Positions 43,466-55,277 of a stretch of DNA of 64,000 bases are shown in pieces. The stretch lies in assembly GCF_015471405.1 (NCBI RefSeq), contig NZ_BLVZ01000006.1, forward strand, positions 248,001 through 312,000. The letters are read 5' to 3'. Origin of the DNA: Pseudomonas cichorii. Its GTDB lineage: Bacteria; Pseudomonadota; Gammaproteobacteria; Pseudomonadales; Pseudomonadaceae. The translations under genes and the position numbers were made by a program. The notes under the pieces are model-generated. The model made no database searches. It had not been told where the DNA came from and was given only the letters and a program-made list of their open reading frames with translations. Each line of letters opens with the position of its first letter. The stretch's first letter is position 1.

Positions 43466-43821
43466 GACCTTCCGCTCTGTTTTGTCGCGTTTTTCCTGAG
43501 TCTTTTTCGTCTGTGAGCATCAACGGTGCAAAAAAGGCCATGCGGGCTTTGCTGCGAGCTTTGCATTATCACTTTTTTGAATGGGCCCAAATCAAACTTG
43601 GGGCCTGGGTGACGATCCGGTCTGCAATCTGGCCAATCCGCCGTTTTTATTGATGTTTCGTCGAATTGACAATTATCGGGTTTTGCCTGATGGTGTGCAT
43701 ACCCAAATCAAACGGGCGTATGAATTGATCGTTTGGTCGTCAGACGGCTCTGACAGAACTCTGACTACCACGTCGGCGGGTGTGCTTGATTTGGCGTGTT
43801 CATCGACGGCGACGTCGTAGT

Positions 43822-43847
43822 CTCGTCGAACGTTAACGTTCGGCGAG
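43822..43847. promoter_or_regulatory. 26-bp palindrome before fadB
   Basis: CGAACGTTAACGTTCG at 43827-43842 is perfect, and CTCG/CGAG arms extend it to 43822-43847 with one mismatch pair. It ends 34 bp before the fadB ATG. It may be an operator; which regulator would bind is unknown, as it does not match the PsrA consensus. Confidence 0.5.
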
Positions 43848-43881
43848 TATTGTTCAGCTTCCCTATTGTGGAGATCAGTTG

Positions 43882-47227
<3,346 letters not shown>

Positions 47228-47271
47228 GTTTTTCGGGGCCTGTTGTTGTCAACAGGCCTTGAAATGATGCG

Positions 47272-47297
47272 AGCCGGGGCCGGGTCCCCGGCTTTTG
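47272..47297 (+). terminator. fadBA terminator
   Basis: GCCGGGG (47273-47279) pairs with CCCCGGC (47286-47292), followed by TTTTGT. A second, T-less hairpin, GGCCTGTTG/CAACAGGCC, at 47237-47258 precedes it. Confidence 0.8.
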
Positions 47298-47358
47298 TAT
47301 TTTGGAAAAAGCAATTTTTTTACCCGTTGTTTCAGTCATGTTTCACGAGGGCAACAGC

Positions 47359-47595
47359 ATGCAATTACAGCCAGGGCTCTACCGCCATTACAAAGGCCCG
47401 GAGTACCGGGTGTTCAGCGTTGCGCGGCATTCCGAGACCGAGGAAGAAGTGGTGTTCTATCAGGCTCTTTACGGTGATTTCGGGATGTGGGTACGTCCTT
47501 TGAGCATGTTCCAGGAGTCCGTCGAGGTTGACGGCGAGCAAGTGCCACGCTTTGCTTTGGTTCAGGTTGAGCCAAGTCTCTTTACCCGTCCGTGA
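47359..47595 (+). CDS. DUF1653 domain protein
   Basis: 78 residues, one small beta-rich domain: LQPGLYRHYKGPEYRVFSVARHSET, VVFYQALYGDFGMWVRPLSMF and a final FALVQ. This is the DUF1653 pattern (Y-H-KG-Y-V, F-Y-Y-G-W-R-P). Start at 47359 after CGAGGG; a longer frame from 47302 would add 19 residues without homology. Function unknown; sits between fadA and topA. Confidence 0.88.
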   Translation: MQLQPGLYRHYKGPEYRVFSVARHSETEEEVVFYQALYGDFGMWVRPLSMFQESVEVDGEQVPRFALVQVEPSLFTRP

Positions 47596-47620
47596 GTCGG
47601 GATCGCACAACAGCCTGTGC

Positions 47621-47650
47621 TTGACCTCACTCTGTTGCCACTATATATAG
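47621..47650 (+). promoter_or_regulatory. predicted topA sigma-70 promoter
   Basis: TTGACC at 47621-47626 and TATATA at 47643-47648 are separated by 16 bp, close to consensus, 60 bp before topA. The AT-rich -10 fits a supercoiling-sensitive promoter, a known property of topA. Confidence 0.6.
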
Positions 47651-47708
47651 CGTGGCCTTTATAAGCTGCACTCCGTCTTTCATCTAGTTTTCAGGAATTT
47701 TCTGATCC

Positions 47709-50321
47709 ATGGGCAAATCGCTGGTCATCGTGGAATCCCCGGCTAAGGCCAAGACCATCAACAAGTATTTGGGCAACCAGTACGTGGTGAAGTCGAGTAT
47801 CGGCCATATCCGAGACCTGCCCACCAGCGGTTCGGCTAGTGCCGCCAAGGAACCTGCCGCAAAGCGTGGCAAGGCAACTGCGAGCGAAGCGCCCGCACTG
47901 AGTCCCAAGGAGAAGGCCCGGCGCCAGTTGGTGTCGCGCATGGGCGTCGACCCCGAACACGGCTGGAAGGCCAAATACGAAATCCTTCCCGGCAAGGAAA
48001 AGGTGATCGAAGAGCTGCGCAAGCTCGCCAAGGATGCCGACACCATCTATCTCGCAACGGACTTGGACCGCGAAGGGGAAGCCATTGCCTGGCACCTGCG
48101 CGAAGCCATCGGTGGAGATGACAGCCGCTTCAAGCGCGTGGTGTTCAACGAAATCACCAAGAAAGCCATTCAGGAAGCCTTTTCAAAGCCAGGCGAGCTG
48201 GATATCGCCCGTGTGAACGCCCAGCAGGCCCGTCGCTTCCTCGATCGCGTCGTGGGCTATATGGTTTCGCCGCTGCTCTGGCAAAAGGTCGCTCGTGGCC
48301 TGTCTGCCGGGCGTGTGCAATCGGTTGCCGTGAAGCTGGTGGTTGAGCGTGAGCGTGAGATTCGCGCGTTCAATCCTGAAGAGTATTGGGAAATCCATGC
48401 CGACCTGGGCACTGCCAAGGGCGCCAATGTGCGCTTTGAGGTCGCCAGGGAAAGCGGTGAGGCCTTCAAGCCGCTCAACGAAGCCCAGGCCATGGCGGCT
48501 CTGGAAAAGCTCAAGGCTTCCAGCTACAGCATCGTCAAGCGCGAAGACAAGCCGACCAGCAGCAAGCCGTCGGCACCGTTCATCACCTCCACTCTGCAGC
48601 AGGCTGCCAGTAACCGCCTGGGCTTTGGCGTGAAGAAAACCATGATGATGGCCCAGCGCTTGTATGAAGCGGGCTACATCACCTACATGCGTACCGACTC
48701 CACCAACCTGTCGGCCGATGCCGTCAGTATGGCGCGCACCTACATCGAGACTGAGTTCGGCAAGAAATACCTGCCGGAATCACCGAACGTCTACAGCAGC
48801 AAGGAAGGCGCACAAGAGGCTCACGAAGCGATTCGTCCGTCCGACGTCAATACCCATCCAAGCAAGCTGACAGGCATGGAGCGTGATGCCGAGCGCCTTT
48901 ACGAGTTGATCTGGCGCCAGTTCGTGGCCTGCCAGATGCCTCCGGCTCAGTACCTGTCGACCACGGTCAGCGTTGCTGCCGGTGATTTCGAGCTGCGTGC
49001 CAAGGGCCGCATCCTGAAGTTCGACGGTTACACCCGCGTATTGCCGCAGATATCCAAACCGGGCGATGACGGCGTGTTGCCGGACATGGCTCAGGGCGAA
49101 ACCCTGAAACTGGTGACACTGGACCCGAGCCAGCACTTCACCAAGCCGCCAGCGCGTTACTCCGAAGCAAGCCTGGTCAAGGAAATGGAAAAGCGCGGTA
49201 TCGGTCGTCCTTCGACCTATGCGGCGATCATTTCGACCATTCAGGACCGTGGCTACGTTGCATTGCATAATCGCCGTTTCTACTCGGAAAAAATGGGCGA
49301 TATCGTGACCGGTCGCCTGTCCGAGAGCTTTTCCAATCTGATGGACTACGGCTTTACCGCCGGGATGGAAGAGAACCTCGACGATGTGGCCCAGGGTCAG
49401 CGTGACTGGAAGAATGTGCTGGACGAGTTCTACGGCGACTTCCGCAAGAAGCTCGAAGTGGCCGAGGCTCCCGACAGCGGCATGCGCGCCAACCAGCCGG
49501 TAATGACCGACATTCCGTGCAAGGTGTGTGGTCGCCCGATGCAGATCCGTACCGCGTCGACTGGTGTATTCCTCGGTTGCTCGGGCTACAGCCTGCCGCC
49601 GAAGGAGCGCTGCAAGGCAACGGTCAACCTGACGCCCGGTGACGAGATCGCCGAGGATGACGAAGGTGAGTCCGAATCCCGCGTATTGCGTGGCAAGCAT
49701 CGCTGCCCGGTCTGCAGCACGGCCATGGATGCCTATCTGCTGGATGAGAAACACAAGCTGCATATCTGCGGCAACAACCCGGATTGCTCGGGTTACGAGA
49801 TCGAAGAGGGTACTTACCGGATCAAGGGCTACGAAGGTCCGAGCCTTGAGTGCGACAAGTGCGGCAGTGAGATGCAGCTCAAGACCGGGCGTTTCGGCAA
49901 GTTCTTCGGCTGTACCAATGCCGAGTGCAAGAACACCCGCAAGCTGCTCAAGAGCGGTGATGCCGCACCACCGAAGATGGACCCGGTGAAGATGCCTGAG
50001 CTCAAGTGCGACAAGGTTGATGACACCTACATCCTGCGCGACGGTGCTTCCGGCCTGTTCCTGGCCGCAAGCCAGTTCCCGAAGAACCGCGAAACCCGTG
50101 CGCCGTTGGTCATTGAGATTGTGCCGCACAAGGATGAAATCGATCCCAAGTATCACTTCCTCTGCGAAGCGCCGAAGAAAGACCCCGATGGCCGTCCGGC
50201 GGTAATCCGTTACAGCCGCAAAACCAAAGAGCAATATGTCCAGACCGAAGTGGAAGGCAAGCCGACCGGCTGGCGTGCTTTCTATGATGGTGGTGTCTGG
50301 AAGGTCGAAGACAAGCGCTGA
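47709..50321 (+). CDS. topA: DNA topoisomerase I
   Basis: 870-residue type IA topoisomerase that relaxes negative supercoils. N-terminal TOPRIM domain ([33 protein letters not shown] with the DxD), catalytic Tyr326 in [14 protein letters not shown], then domains II-IV. C terminus has three zinc-ribbon-like repeats with Cys tetrads: [31 protein letters not shown] with [13 protein letters not shown], and [21 protein letters not shown], followed by a Lys-rich domain. Length as in other Pseudomonas. CAGGAATTTT spans the region before ATG. Confidence 0.97.
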   Translation: MGKSLVIVESPAKAKTINKYLGNQYVVKSSIGHIRDLPTSGSASAAKEPAAKRGKATASEAPALSPKEKARRQLVSRMGVDPEHGWKAKYEILPGKEKVIEELRKLAKDADTIYLATDLDREGEAIAWHLREAIGGDDSRFKRVVFNEITKKAIQEAFSKPGELDIARVNAQQARRFLDRVVGYMVSPLLWQKVARGLSAGRVQSVAVKLVVEREREIRAFNPEEYWEIHADLGTAKGANVRFEVARESGEAFKPLNEAQAMAALEKLKASSYSIVKREDKPTSSKPSAPFITSTLQQAASNRLGFGVKKTMMMAQRLYEAGYITYMRTDSTNLSADAVSMARTYIETEFGKKYLPESPNVYSSKEGAQEAHEAIRPSDVNTHPSKLTGMERDAERLYELIWRQFVACQMPPAQYLSTTVSVAAGDFELRAKGRILKFDGYTRVLPQISKPGDDGVLPDMAQGETLKLVTLDPSQHFTKPPARYSEASLVKEMEKRGIGRPSTYAAIISTIQDRGYVALHNRRFYSEKMGDIVTGRLSESFSNLMDYGFTAGMEENLDDVAQGQRDWKNVLDEFYGDFRKKLEVAEAPDSGMRANQPVMTDIPCKVCGRPMQIRTASTGVFLGCSGYSLPPKERCKATVNLTPGDEIAEDDEGESESRVLRGKHRCPVCSTAMDAYLLDEKHKLHICGNNPDCSGYEIEEGTYRIKGYEGPSLECDKCGSEMQLKTGRFGKFFGCTNAECKNTRKLLKSGDAAPPKMDPVKMPELKCDKVDDTYILRDGASGLFLAASQFPKNRETRAPLVIEIVPHKDEIDPKYHFLCEAPKKDPDGRPAVIRYSRKTKEQYVQTEVEGKPTGWRAFYDGGVWKVEDKR

Positions 50322-50446
50322 CCGAAGTTGCCCGGCGTCAGTCGGGCACAGGTTGTCCAGAGAGGCTCTTGGCGGGGTTGTCCTGTCGGGAGCTTTGGCG
50401 CTTGTGGCTATGTTCTTTTTATCTGACCGTTATGGAGAATGCTGCC

Positions 50447-50968
50447 ATGGCTCATGAGCTCTATACCCGCACCAACCAGAAGATCTACTTTGCCGGGCTT
50501 GCGCTTGAAGCGCTGGGCAAGGCTGAAAAAGGGCAGGCCATCAATGCCCAGGCGCTGCTTCAGGCCGAGCGTGAAGCTGTCCTGTTTCATTTGTATGGCG
50601 CGCTGCTGGGGTTGTGTCATGAGATTGCCGGTTTCTACCGCTTGCCTCAGGCCAATGCGCCTCGTGCCGAACTGCTGCTGACTCAGGAAGTGCTGGATGC
50701 CGTGGCGATCCCGGAGATGGCTGAACTGGTCGAGCTGGCGCGGCATCGGGAAACCTGGCTGGCGCAGCTTCTTGCGGCCTACAACGCCTTGTTCGAGCCG
50801 CCTCGCGCACCCAAGGCCCCGAAGGGAGACGTGACCCAGCCGATGATTGTCGCGGTAAATCTGGATGATGAGCCTGCATATGAGTTGGGTCGTGAGGAAC
50901 TGGAAGGCTGGCGGCAACAACTAAAGAGTCTGGCCATTCGTTTTCGTGAAGGCTTGAGCGAGTGCTAA
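50447..50968 (+). CDS. conserved Pseudomonas protein, DUF6586-like
   Basis: 173 residues, mostly helical: ELYTRTNQKIYFAGLALEAL, a helix-rich middle and a C-terminal GREELEGWRQQLKSLAIRF. GGAG lies about 11 bp before ATG 50447; homology to the Pseudomonas gene in this syntenic spot starts at MAHELY. The family number is from memory. Stop is about 60 bp before the next gene. No function known. Confidence 0.8.
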   Translation: MAHELYTRTNQKIYFAGLALEALGKAEKGQAINAQALLQAEREAVLFHLYGALLGLCHEIAGFYRLPQANAPRAELLLTQEVLDAVAIPEMAELVELARHRETWLAQLLAAYNALFEPPRAPKAPKGDVTQPMIVAVNLDDEPAYELGREELEGWRQQLKSLAIRFREGLSEC

Positions 50969-51031
50969 AACCAATGATCTACAAGCTGGCAGACTGGTAC
51001 AATGTCGGCCTTTCGCGGAGTATTTGTCCTG

Positions 51032-51265
51032 ATGCCTACCTCTTTTCTTGAAATTGTCGAACTACCTGACGGCCGCATAGAGTTGCGTCGTGCTGATGAT
51101 GAAGGGGCGCTGGTTACCCTTGATTTCTCGGCGGATGCCAAGTCTTTCATGCAGGGTCAGCATGTCGAGATTGCCAAGGCAATGCTGAGCGTAGGTGTGC
51201 AGATGGCTGGACGATTGGCTGAAGGTGAGCTTGAGAAGGACTCGGGGCCTCGGGTCCTTCATTGA
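51032..51265 (+). CDS. small conserved protein, unknown
   Basis: 77 residues starting MPTSFLEIVELPDGRIELRR, then a helical C-terminal half with AGRLAEGELE. A GGAG lies about 11 bp before ATG 51032; the 10-residue longer version from 51002 is less likely. Convergent with sulA, whose stop is 16 bp away, with a CTGGGC/GCCCAG hairpin spanning the gap. Function unknown, but synteny with lexA/sulA is usual in Pseudomonas. Confidence 0.78.
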   Translation: MPTSFLEIVELPDGRIELRRADDEGALVTLDFSADAKSFMQGQHVEIAKAMLSVGVQMAGRLAEGELEKDSGPRVLH

Positions 51266-51280
51266 CGGCTGGGCAATCAA

Positions 51281-51751
51281 TCAGCCCAGTCGAATATTCA
51301 AACTCTGCGCATCCCCGATCCGCGCCGCCTTCACCAGTTGCTGACGAGCAGCGGAGCCCAGCGGGTTTATCCAGCTGACTACCGTGTGACTGCGTCCCAG
51401 TCTGAGCGCTTCGCGAGTCAACTCCAGTGCGCTTTGATTTCCCCGAGGTTGCAATAGCAGGATTCGCTCTCTGTTGAGCCCTGCATCCCTCAGCCATGTC
51501 TGGGTAAGGCTTGGGGGCGGTGCAATCAGAGTCAGCCAGCGGTCGTTGGTGTCCTGGCTCAGTTCCCGAAGGATGGGTGCCATAAGACTGAGGCAGCTCC
51601 CGGCTGCACCACGCAACGTCAGTTCACTGAAGGCTTCTGGCTCGCTGCCCCAGGCCTTTTCGGTATCTTCGGCAATCATCGGGGCGAGTGGCTGGGCCAG
51701 GAACGCCTCGAACAGTGGTAATTGCGTGTGCGGTGCTTGATGGAACTGCAT
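51281..51751 (-). CDS. sulA: SOS cell division inhibitor SulA
   Basis: 156-residue SulA-family inhibitor, which blocks FtsZ polymerisation during the SOS response. The RecA-like fold core is visible: FSELTLRGAAGSCLSLMAPI and DRWLTLIAPP, RILLLQPRG and SALELTREALRLGRSHTVVSW. Starts 9 bp after lexA's stop in the same direction, so it is in the lexA operon, unlike E. coli where sulA has its own promoter. Regulated through the two LexA boxes at 52380-52414. Confidence 0.92.
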   Translation of the reverse strand: MQFHQAPHTQLPLFEAFLAQPLAPMIAEDTEKAWGSEPEAFSELTLRGAAGSCLSLMAPILRELSQDTNDRWLTLIAPPPSLTQTWLRDAGLNRERILLLQPRGNQSALELTREALRLGRSHTVVSWINPLGSAARQQLVKAARIGDAQSLNIRLG

Positions 51752-51760
51752 AACGTCTCC

Positions 51761-52369
51761 TTAGCGGCGAATGACGCCGACACTCAGGCCTTCGATCACC
51801 AGCTCCTGATCCTTGAGATCGACCTCGATGGGTGCGAACTCCGGGTTTTCAGCAATGAGCCAGACCTTGCTGCCTTCACGTTTGAAGCGTTTTACCGTGA
51901 CCTCGTCGCCGATCCGTGCCACGACGATCTGGCCGTTGCGGGCCTCGCGAGTGGTATGCACGGCCAGCAGGTCGCCGTCCAGAATGCCGATGTCCTTCAT
52001 GCTCATGCCGTGTACCCGAAGCAGGTAATCGGCACTTGGGTGGAAGAAGGTCGGGTTGATGTTGCAGGACTCTTCGATATGTTGCTGGGCCAGGATCGGG
52101 GCGCCGGCAGCAACGCGACCGATGATGGGCAGGCTGTTTTCGTCGGGCTTGGCTTCAAAGCCCGGAATGCGGATGCCGCGTGATGCGCCCGGAGTCATTT
52201 CAATGGCGCCCTTGCGGGCCAGTGCCTTGAGGTGTTCTTCGGCCGCGTTGGGAGATTTGAAACCCAGTTCCTGAGCGATTTCGGCGCGGGTAGGCGGGTA
52301 GCCATTGTCTTCGAGGCAGCGTTTGATAAAGCCCAGAATCTCGGCTTGGCGTGGCGTCAGTTTGATCAT
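51761..52369 (-). CDS. lexA: SOS repressor LexA
   Basis: 202-residue repressor-protease. N-terminal winged HTH ([20 protein letters not shown], then [20 protein letters not shown]), and C-terminal S24 peptidase with self-cleavage bond Ala88-Gly89 in GRVAAGAPI, catalytic Ser123 in VHGMSMKD and Lys160 in DEVTVKRF. RecA* triggers cleavage. Two LexA boxes just upstream make it autoregulatory. First gene of the lexA-sulA operon; divergent from psrA. Confidence 0.97.
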   Translation of the reverse strand: MIKLTPRQAEILGFIKRCLEDNGYPPTRAEIAQELGFKSPNAAEEHLKALARKGAIEMTPGASRGIRIPGFEAKPDENSLPIIGRVAAGAPILAQQHIEESCNINPTFFHPSADYLLRVHGMSMKDIGILDGDLLAVHTTREARNGQIVVARIGDEVTVKRFKREGSKVWLIAENPEFAPIEVDLKDQELVIEGLSVGVIRR

Positions 52370-52379
52370 GGCGAGCGCT

Positions 52380-52414
52380 CTGTCTTTTTATACAGTGACT
52401 GGGATTATATACAG
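52380..52414 (-). promoter_or_regulatory. two LexA (SOS) boxes
   Basis: Minus-strand CTGTATAAAAAGACAG (52380-52395) fits CTGT-N8-ACAG exactly; CTGTATATAATCCCAG (52399-52414) fits with one deviation (CCAG). They begin 11 bp before the lexA start and are in tandem, as usual for an autoregulated lexA. Confidence 0.92.
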
Positions 52415-52556
52415 TGAAAGCGTGTTGGCAATCGTCCTTTTTATTTTCGTCGCCGGACGGTCGCTACAGTCCGTCGCCTGGAGGCTCGATACGTGACTGT
52501 TCGGCCACAATATGAACGCCCGCGCTTGACAAGAGGCCCGGCTGATACGTATGTTT

Positions 52557-52570
52557 CAAACGTTCGTTTG
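52557..52570. promoter_or_regulatory. PsrA operator at its own promoter
   Basis: CAAACGTTCGTTTG fits (G/C)AAAC-N4-GTTT(G/C), the PsrA binding consensus, and lies 15 bp before the psrA ATG. The spot fits negative autoregulation by PsrA, which is relieved by long-chain fatty acids. Confidence 0.85.
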
Positions 52571-52584
52571 TTAGGCAGAGAGCC

Positions 52585-53301
52585 ATGGCCCAGTCGGAAA
52601 CCGTTGAACGCATTCTTGATGCTGCCGAGCAATTGTTCGCAGAAAAAGGCTTTGCTGAAACCTCCTTGCGTCTGATTACCAGCAAGGCGTCGGTCAATCT
52701 GGCTGCAGTGAACTATCACTTCGGCTCCAAGAAGGCCTTGATCCAGGCTGTGTTCTCGCGTTTTCTGGGGCCGTTCTGCATCAGTCTCGAACGCGAGCTG
52801 GAGCGTCGCCAGGCCAGGCCCGAGCAAAAGCCAACCCTTGAAGAGCTGCTGGAAATGCTCGTCGAGCAGGCTCTGGTCGTTCAGCCGCGCAGCGGCAATG
52901 ACCTGTCGATCTTCATGCGCCTGCTGGGGCTTGCGTTCAGCCAGAGCCAGGGCCATTTGCGTCGCTATCTTGAAGACATGTACGGCAAGGTGTTTCGCCG
53001 CTACATGACTCTGGTCAATGAAGCTGCCCCGCGTATTCCTCCTATCGAGCTGTTCTGGCGTGTGCATTTCATGCTGGGTGCCGCAGCCTTCAGCATGTCC
53101 GGTATCAAGGCCTTGCGCGCCATTGCCGAGACCGATTTCGGCGTCAACACCTCCATCGAGCAGGTCATGCGCCTGATGGTGCCGTTCCTGGCGGCCGGCA
53201 TGCGTGCGGAAACCGGCGTGACGGATGCCGCAATGATCGCTGCGCAGCTCAAGCCGCGCACCAAAAGCTCTTCAAGCGCCCCCGCAACTGCCAAGGCCTG
53301 A
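52585..53301 (+). CDS. psrA: TetR-family regulator PsrA
   Basis: 238-residue PsrA, the Pseudomonas sigma regulator that represses fadBA and activates rpoS in response to long-chain fatty acids. HTH at residues 28-47 (SLRLITSKASVNLAAVNYHF). The C-terminal ligand-binding part includes EELLEMLVEQALVVQPRSG and the Ser/Ala/Lys-rich end. Divergent from lexA as usual in the genus. Its operator lies 15 bp upstream. Confidence 0.96.
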   Translation: MAQSETVERILDAAEQLFAEKGFAETSLRLITSKASVNLAAVNYHFGSKKALIQAVFSRFLGPFCISLERELERRQARPEQKPTLEELLEMLVEQALVVQPRSGNDLSIFMRLLGLAFSQSQGHLRRYLEDMYGKVFRRYMTLVNEAAPRIPPIELFWRVHFMLGAAAFSMSGIKALRAIAETDFGVNTSIEQVMRLMVPFLAAGMRAETGVTDAAMIAAQLKPRTKSSSSAPATAKA

Positions 53302-53390
53302 CGATTCCTGGATGCGCTCGCATTGCGCGAGGCTCCAGGATCAAGCACCATGCCCGGATTGATTGGCAATGGTGTGTTAAGGGTTTTTCT

Positions 53391-54401
53391 ATGAGTTCTG
53401 GCCTGCAAGGCTCCCTGATGGTCGATGTCGCCGGTACCTGGTTGACCGCCGAAGACCGTCAGTTTCTGCGTCAGCCCGAAGTGGGCGGTTTGATTATCTT
53501 TGCCCGTAACATCGAGCATCCACGTCAGGTACGCGAGTTGAGCGCGGCGATTCGCGCGGTTCGCCCTGATTTGCTGCTGGCGGTGGATCAGGAAGGTGGC
53601 AGGGTGCAACGCCTGCGACAAGGCTTCGTGCGTTTGCCTGCAATGCGCGCCATTGCCGATAAACCCGATGCCGAGTTGCTGGCTGAGCACTGTGGCTGGC
53701 TGATGGCGACAGAGGTACTGGCTGTCGGCCTGGACCTGAGTTTCGCGCCGGTACTGGACCTCGATTTCCAGCGCAGCGCGGTGGTCGGAACCCGTTCCTT
53801 CGAAGGCGATCCCGAGCGTGCGGCCTTGCTGGCCGGTGCCTTTATCCGTGGCATGCAGGCTGCCGGCATGGCGGCCACTGGCAAGCATTTCCCCGGGCAT
53901 GGCTGGGCGGAAGCCGATTCCCATGTGGCAATCCCCAATGATGAGCGCAGCCTGGACGAAATCCGCAGCAAGGACCTCGTGCCTTTTGCGCGCCTGAGCA
54001 AGCAACTGGCCGCTGTGATGCCTGCCCATGTCATCTACCCGCAGGTCGATTCGCAGCCTGCCGGGTTCTCCCGTCGCTGGTTGCAGGAGATCCTGCGCGG
54101 CGAACTGCAATTTGACGGTGTTATCTTCAGTGACGACCTGTCCATGGCGGGTGCTCATGTGGTGGGCGATGCGGCCAGTCGCATCGAGGCCGCTCTGACG
54201 GCCGGTTGTGACATGGGGCTGGTCTGTAATGACCGGGCTGCTGCCGAGCTGGCCTTGAGTGCGGCACAACGCCTGAAGGTCAAGCCTTCTGCGCGCATTG
54301 CCCGCATGCGGGGTCAGGCACATGCCTCGACTGATTATCGCCAGCACCCGCGTTGGCTGACGGCGCTTCAAGCGCTGCGCAATGCACAATTGATCGATTA
54401 A
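53391..54401 (+). CDS. nagZ: beta-N-acetylhexosaminidase NagZ
   Basis: 336-residue GH3 cytoplasmic enzyme that removes GlcNAc from anhydromuropeptides during murein recycling, thereby generating the signal for AmpR. Motifs: LLAVDQEGGRVQRL, KHFPGHGWAEADSHVAIP with the flexible catalytic loop His, and nucleophile Asp248 in VIFSDDLSMAGA. Length and motif order are normal. Followed by mtnP after 9 bp in the same direction, probably one unit with it. Confidence 0.96.
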   Translation: MSSGLQGSLMVDVAGTWLTAEDRQFLRQPEVGGLIIFARNIEHPRQVRELSAAIRAVRPDLLLAVDQEGGRVQRLRQGFVRLPAMRAIADKPDAELLAEHCGWLMATEVLAVGLDLSFAPVLDLDFQRSAVVGTRSFEGDPERAALLAGAFIRGMQAAGMAATGKHFPGHGWAEADSHVAIPNDERSLDEIRSKDLVPFARLSKQLAAVMPAHVIYPQVDSQPAGFSRRWLQEILRGELQFDGVIFSDDLSMAGAHVVGDAASRIEAALTAGCDMGLVCNDRAAAELALSAAQRLKVKPSARIARMRGQAHASTDYRQHPRWLTALQALRNAQLID

Positions 54402-55151
<750 letters not shown>

Positions 55152-55165
55152 CGTACATATCACTT

Positions 55166-55255
55166 GTGGGAGGGGCCTTGGCCGCGACGACCAGCTTACA
55201 GGCAACACATTTTCAGCGTTGATGATGAAGCTGTCGCGGCCAAGGCCCCTCCCAC
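55166..55255. repeat. REPIN-like hairpin 3
   Basis: Perfect 23-bp inverted repeat (55166-55188 and 55233-55255), starting GTGGGAGGGGCCTTGGCC, with a 44-bp loop. Same GTGGGAG class as 14813-14897. It lies between mtnP and the convergent helicase gene. Confidence 0.85.
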
Positions 55256-55277
55256 GAGTTTTGAGCCACCTGGCCTC

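Larger units (their letters stand above)
43297..43881. other. intergenic region upstream of fadB
   Basis: 585 bp. Contains on the minus strand a terminator at 43319-43345 and the candidate small RNA (43319-43465), and close to fadB a 26-bp palindrome at 43822-43847. No protein gene; frames at 43447-43820 look incidental. No perfect PsrA site ((G/C)AAAC-N2-4-GTTT(G/C)) is seen. Confidence 0.5.

Noticed and set aside
50329..50346. GCCCG/CGGGC hairpin after topA
   Set aside because: Short stem without T-run; too weak to list as terminator.
53308..53341. CCTGGA/TCCAGG hairpin between psrA and nagZ
   Set aside because: No T-run follows, and its function is unclear; not called.
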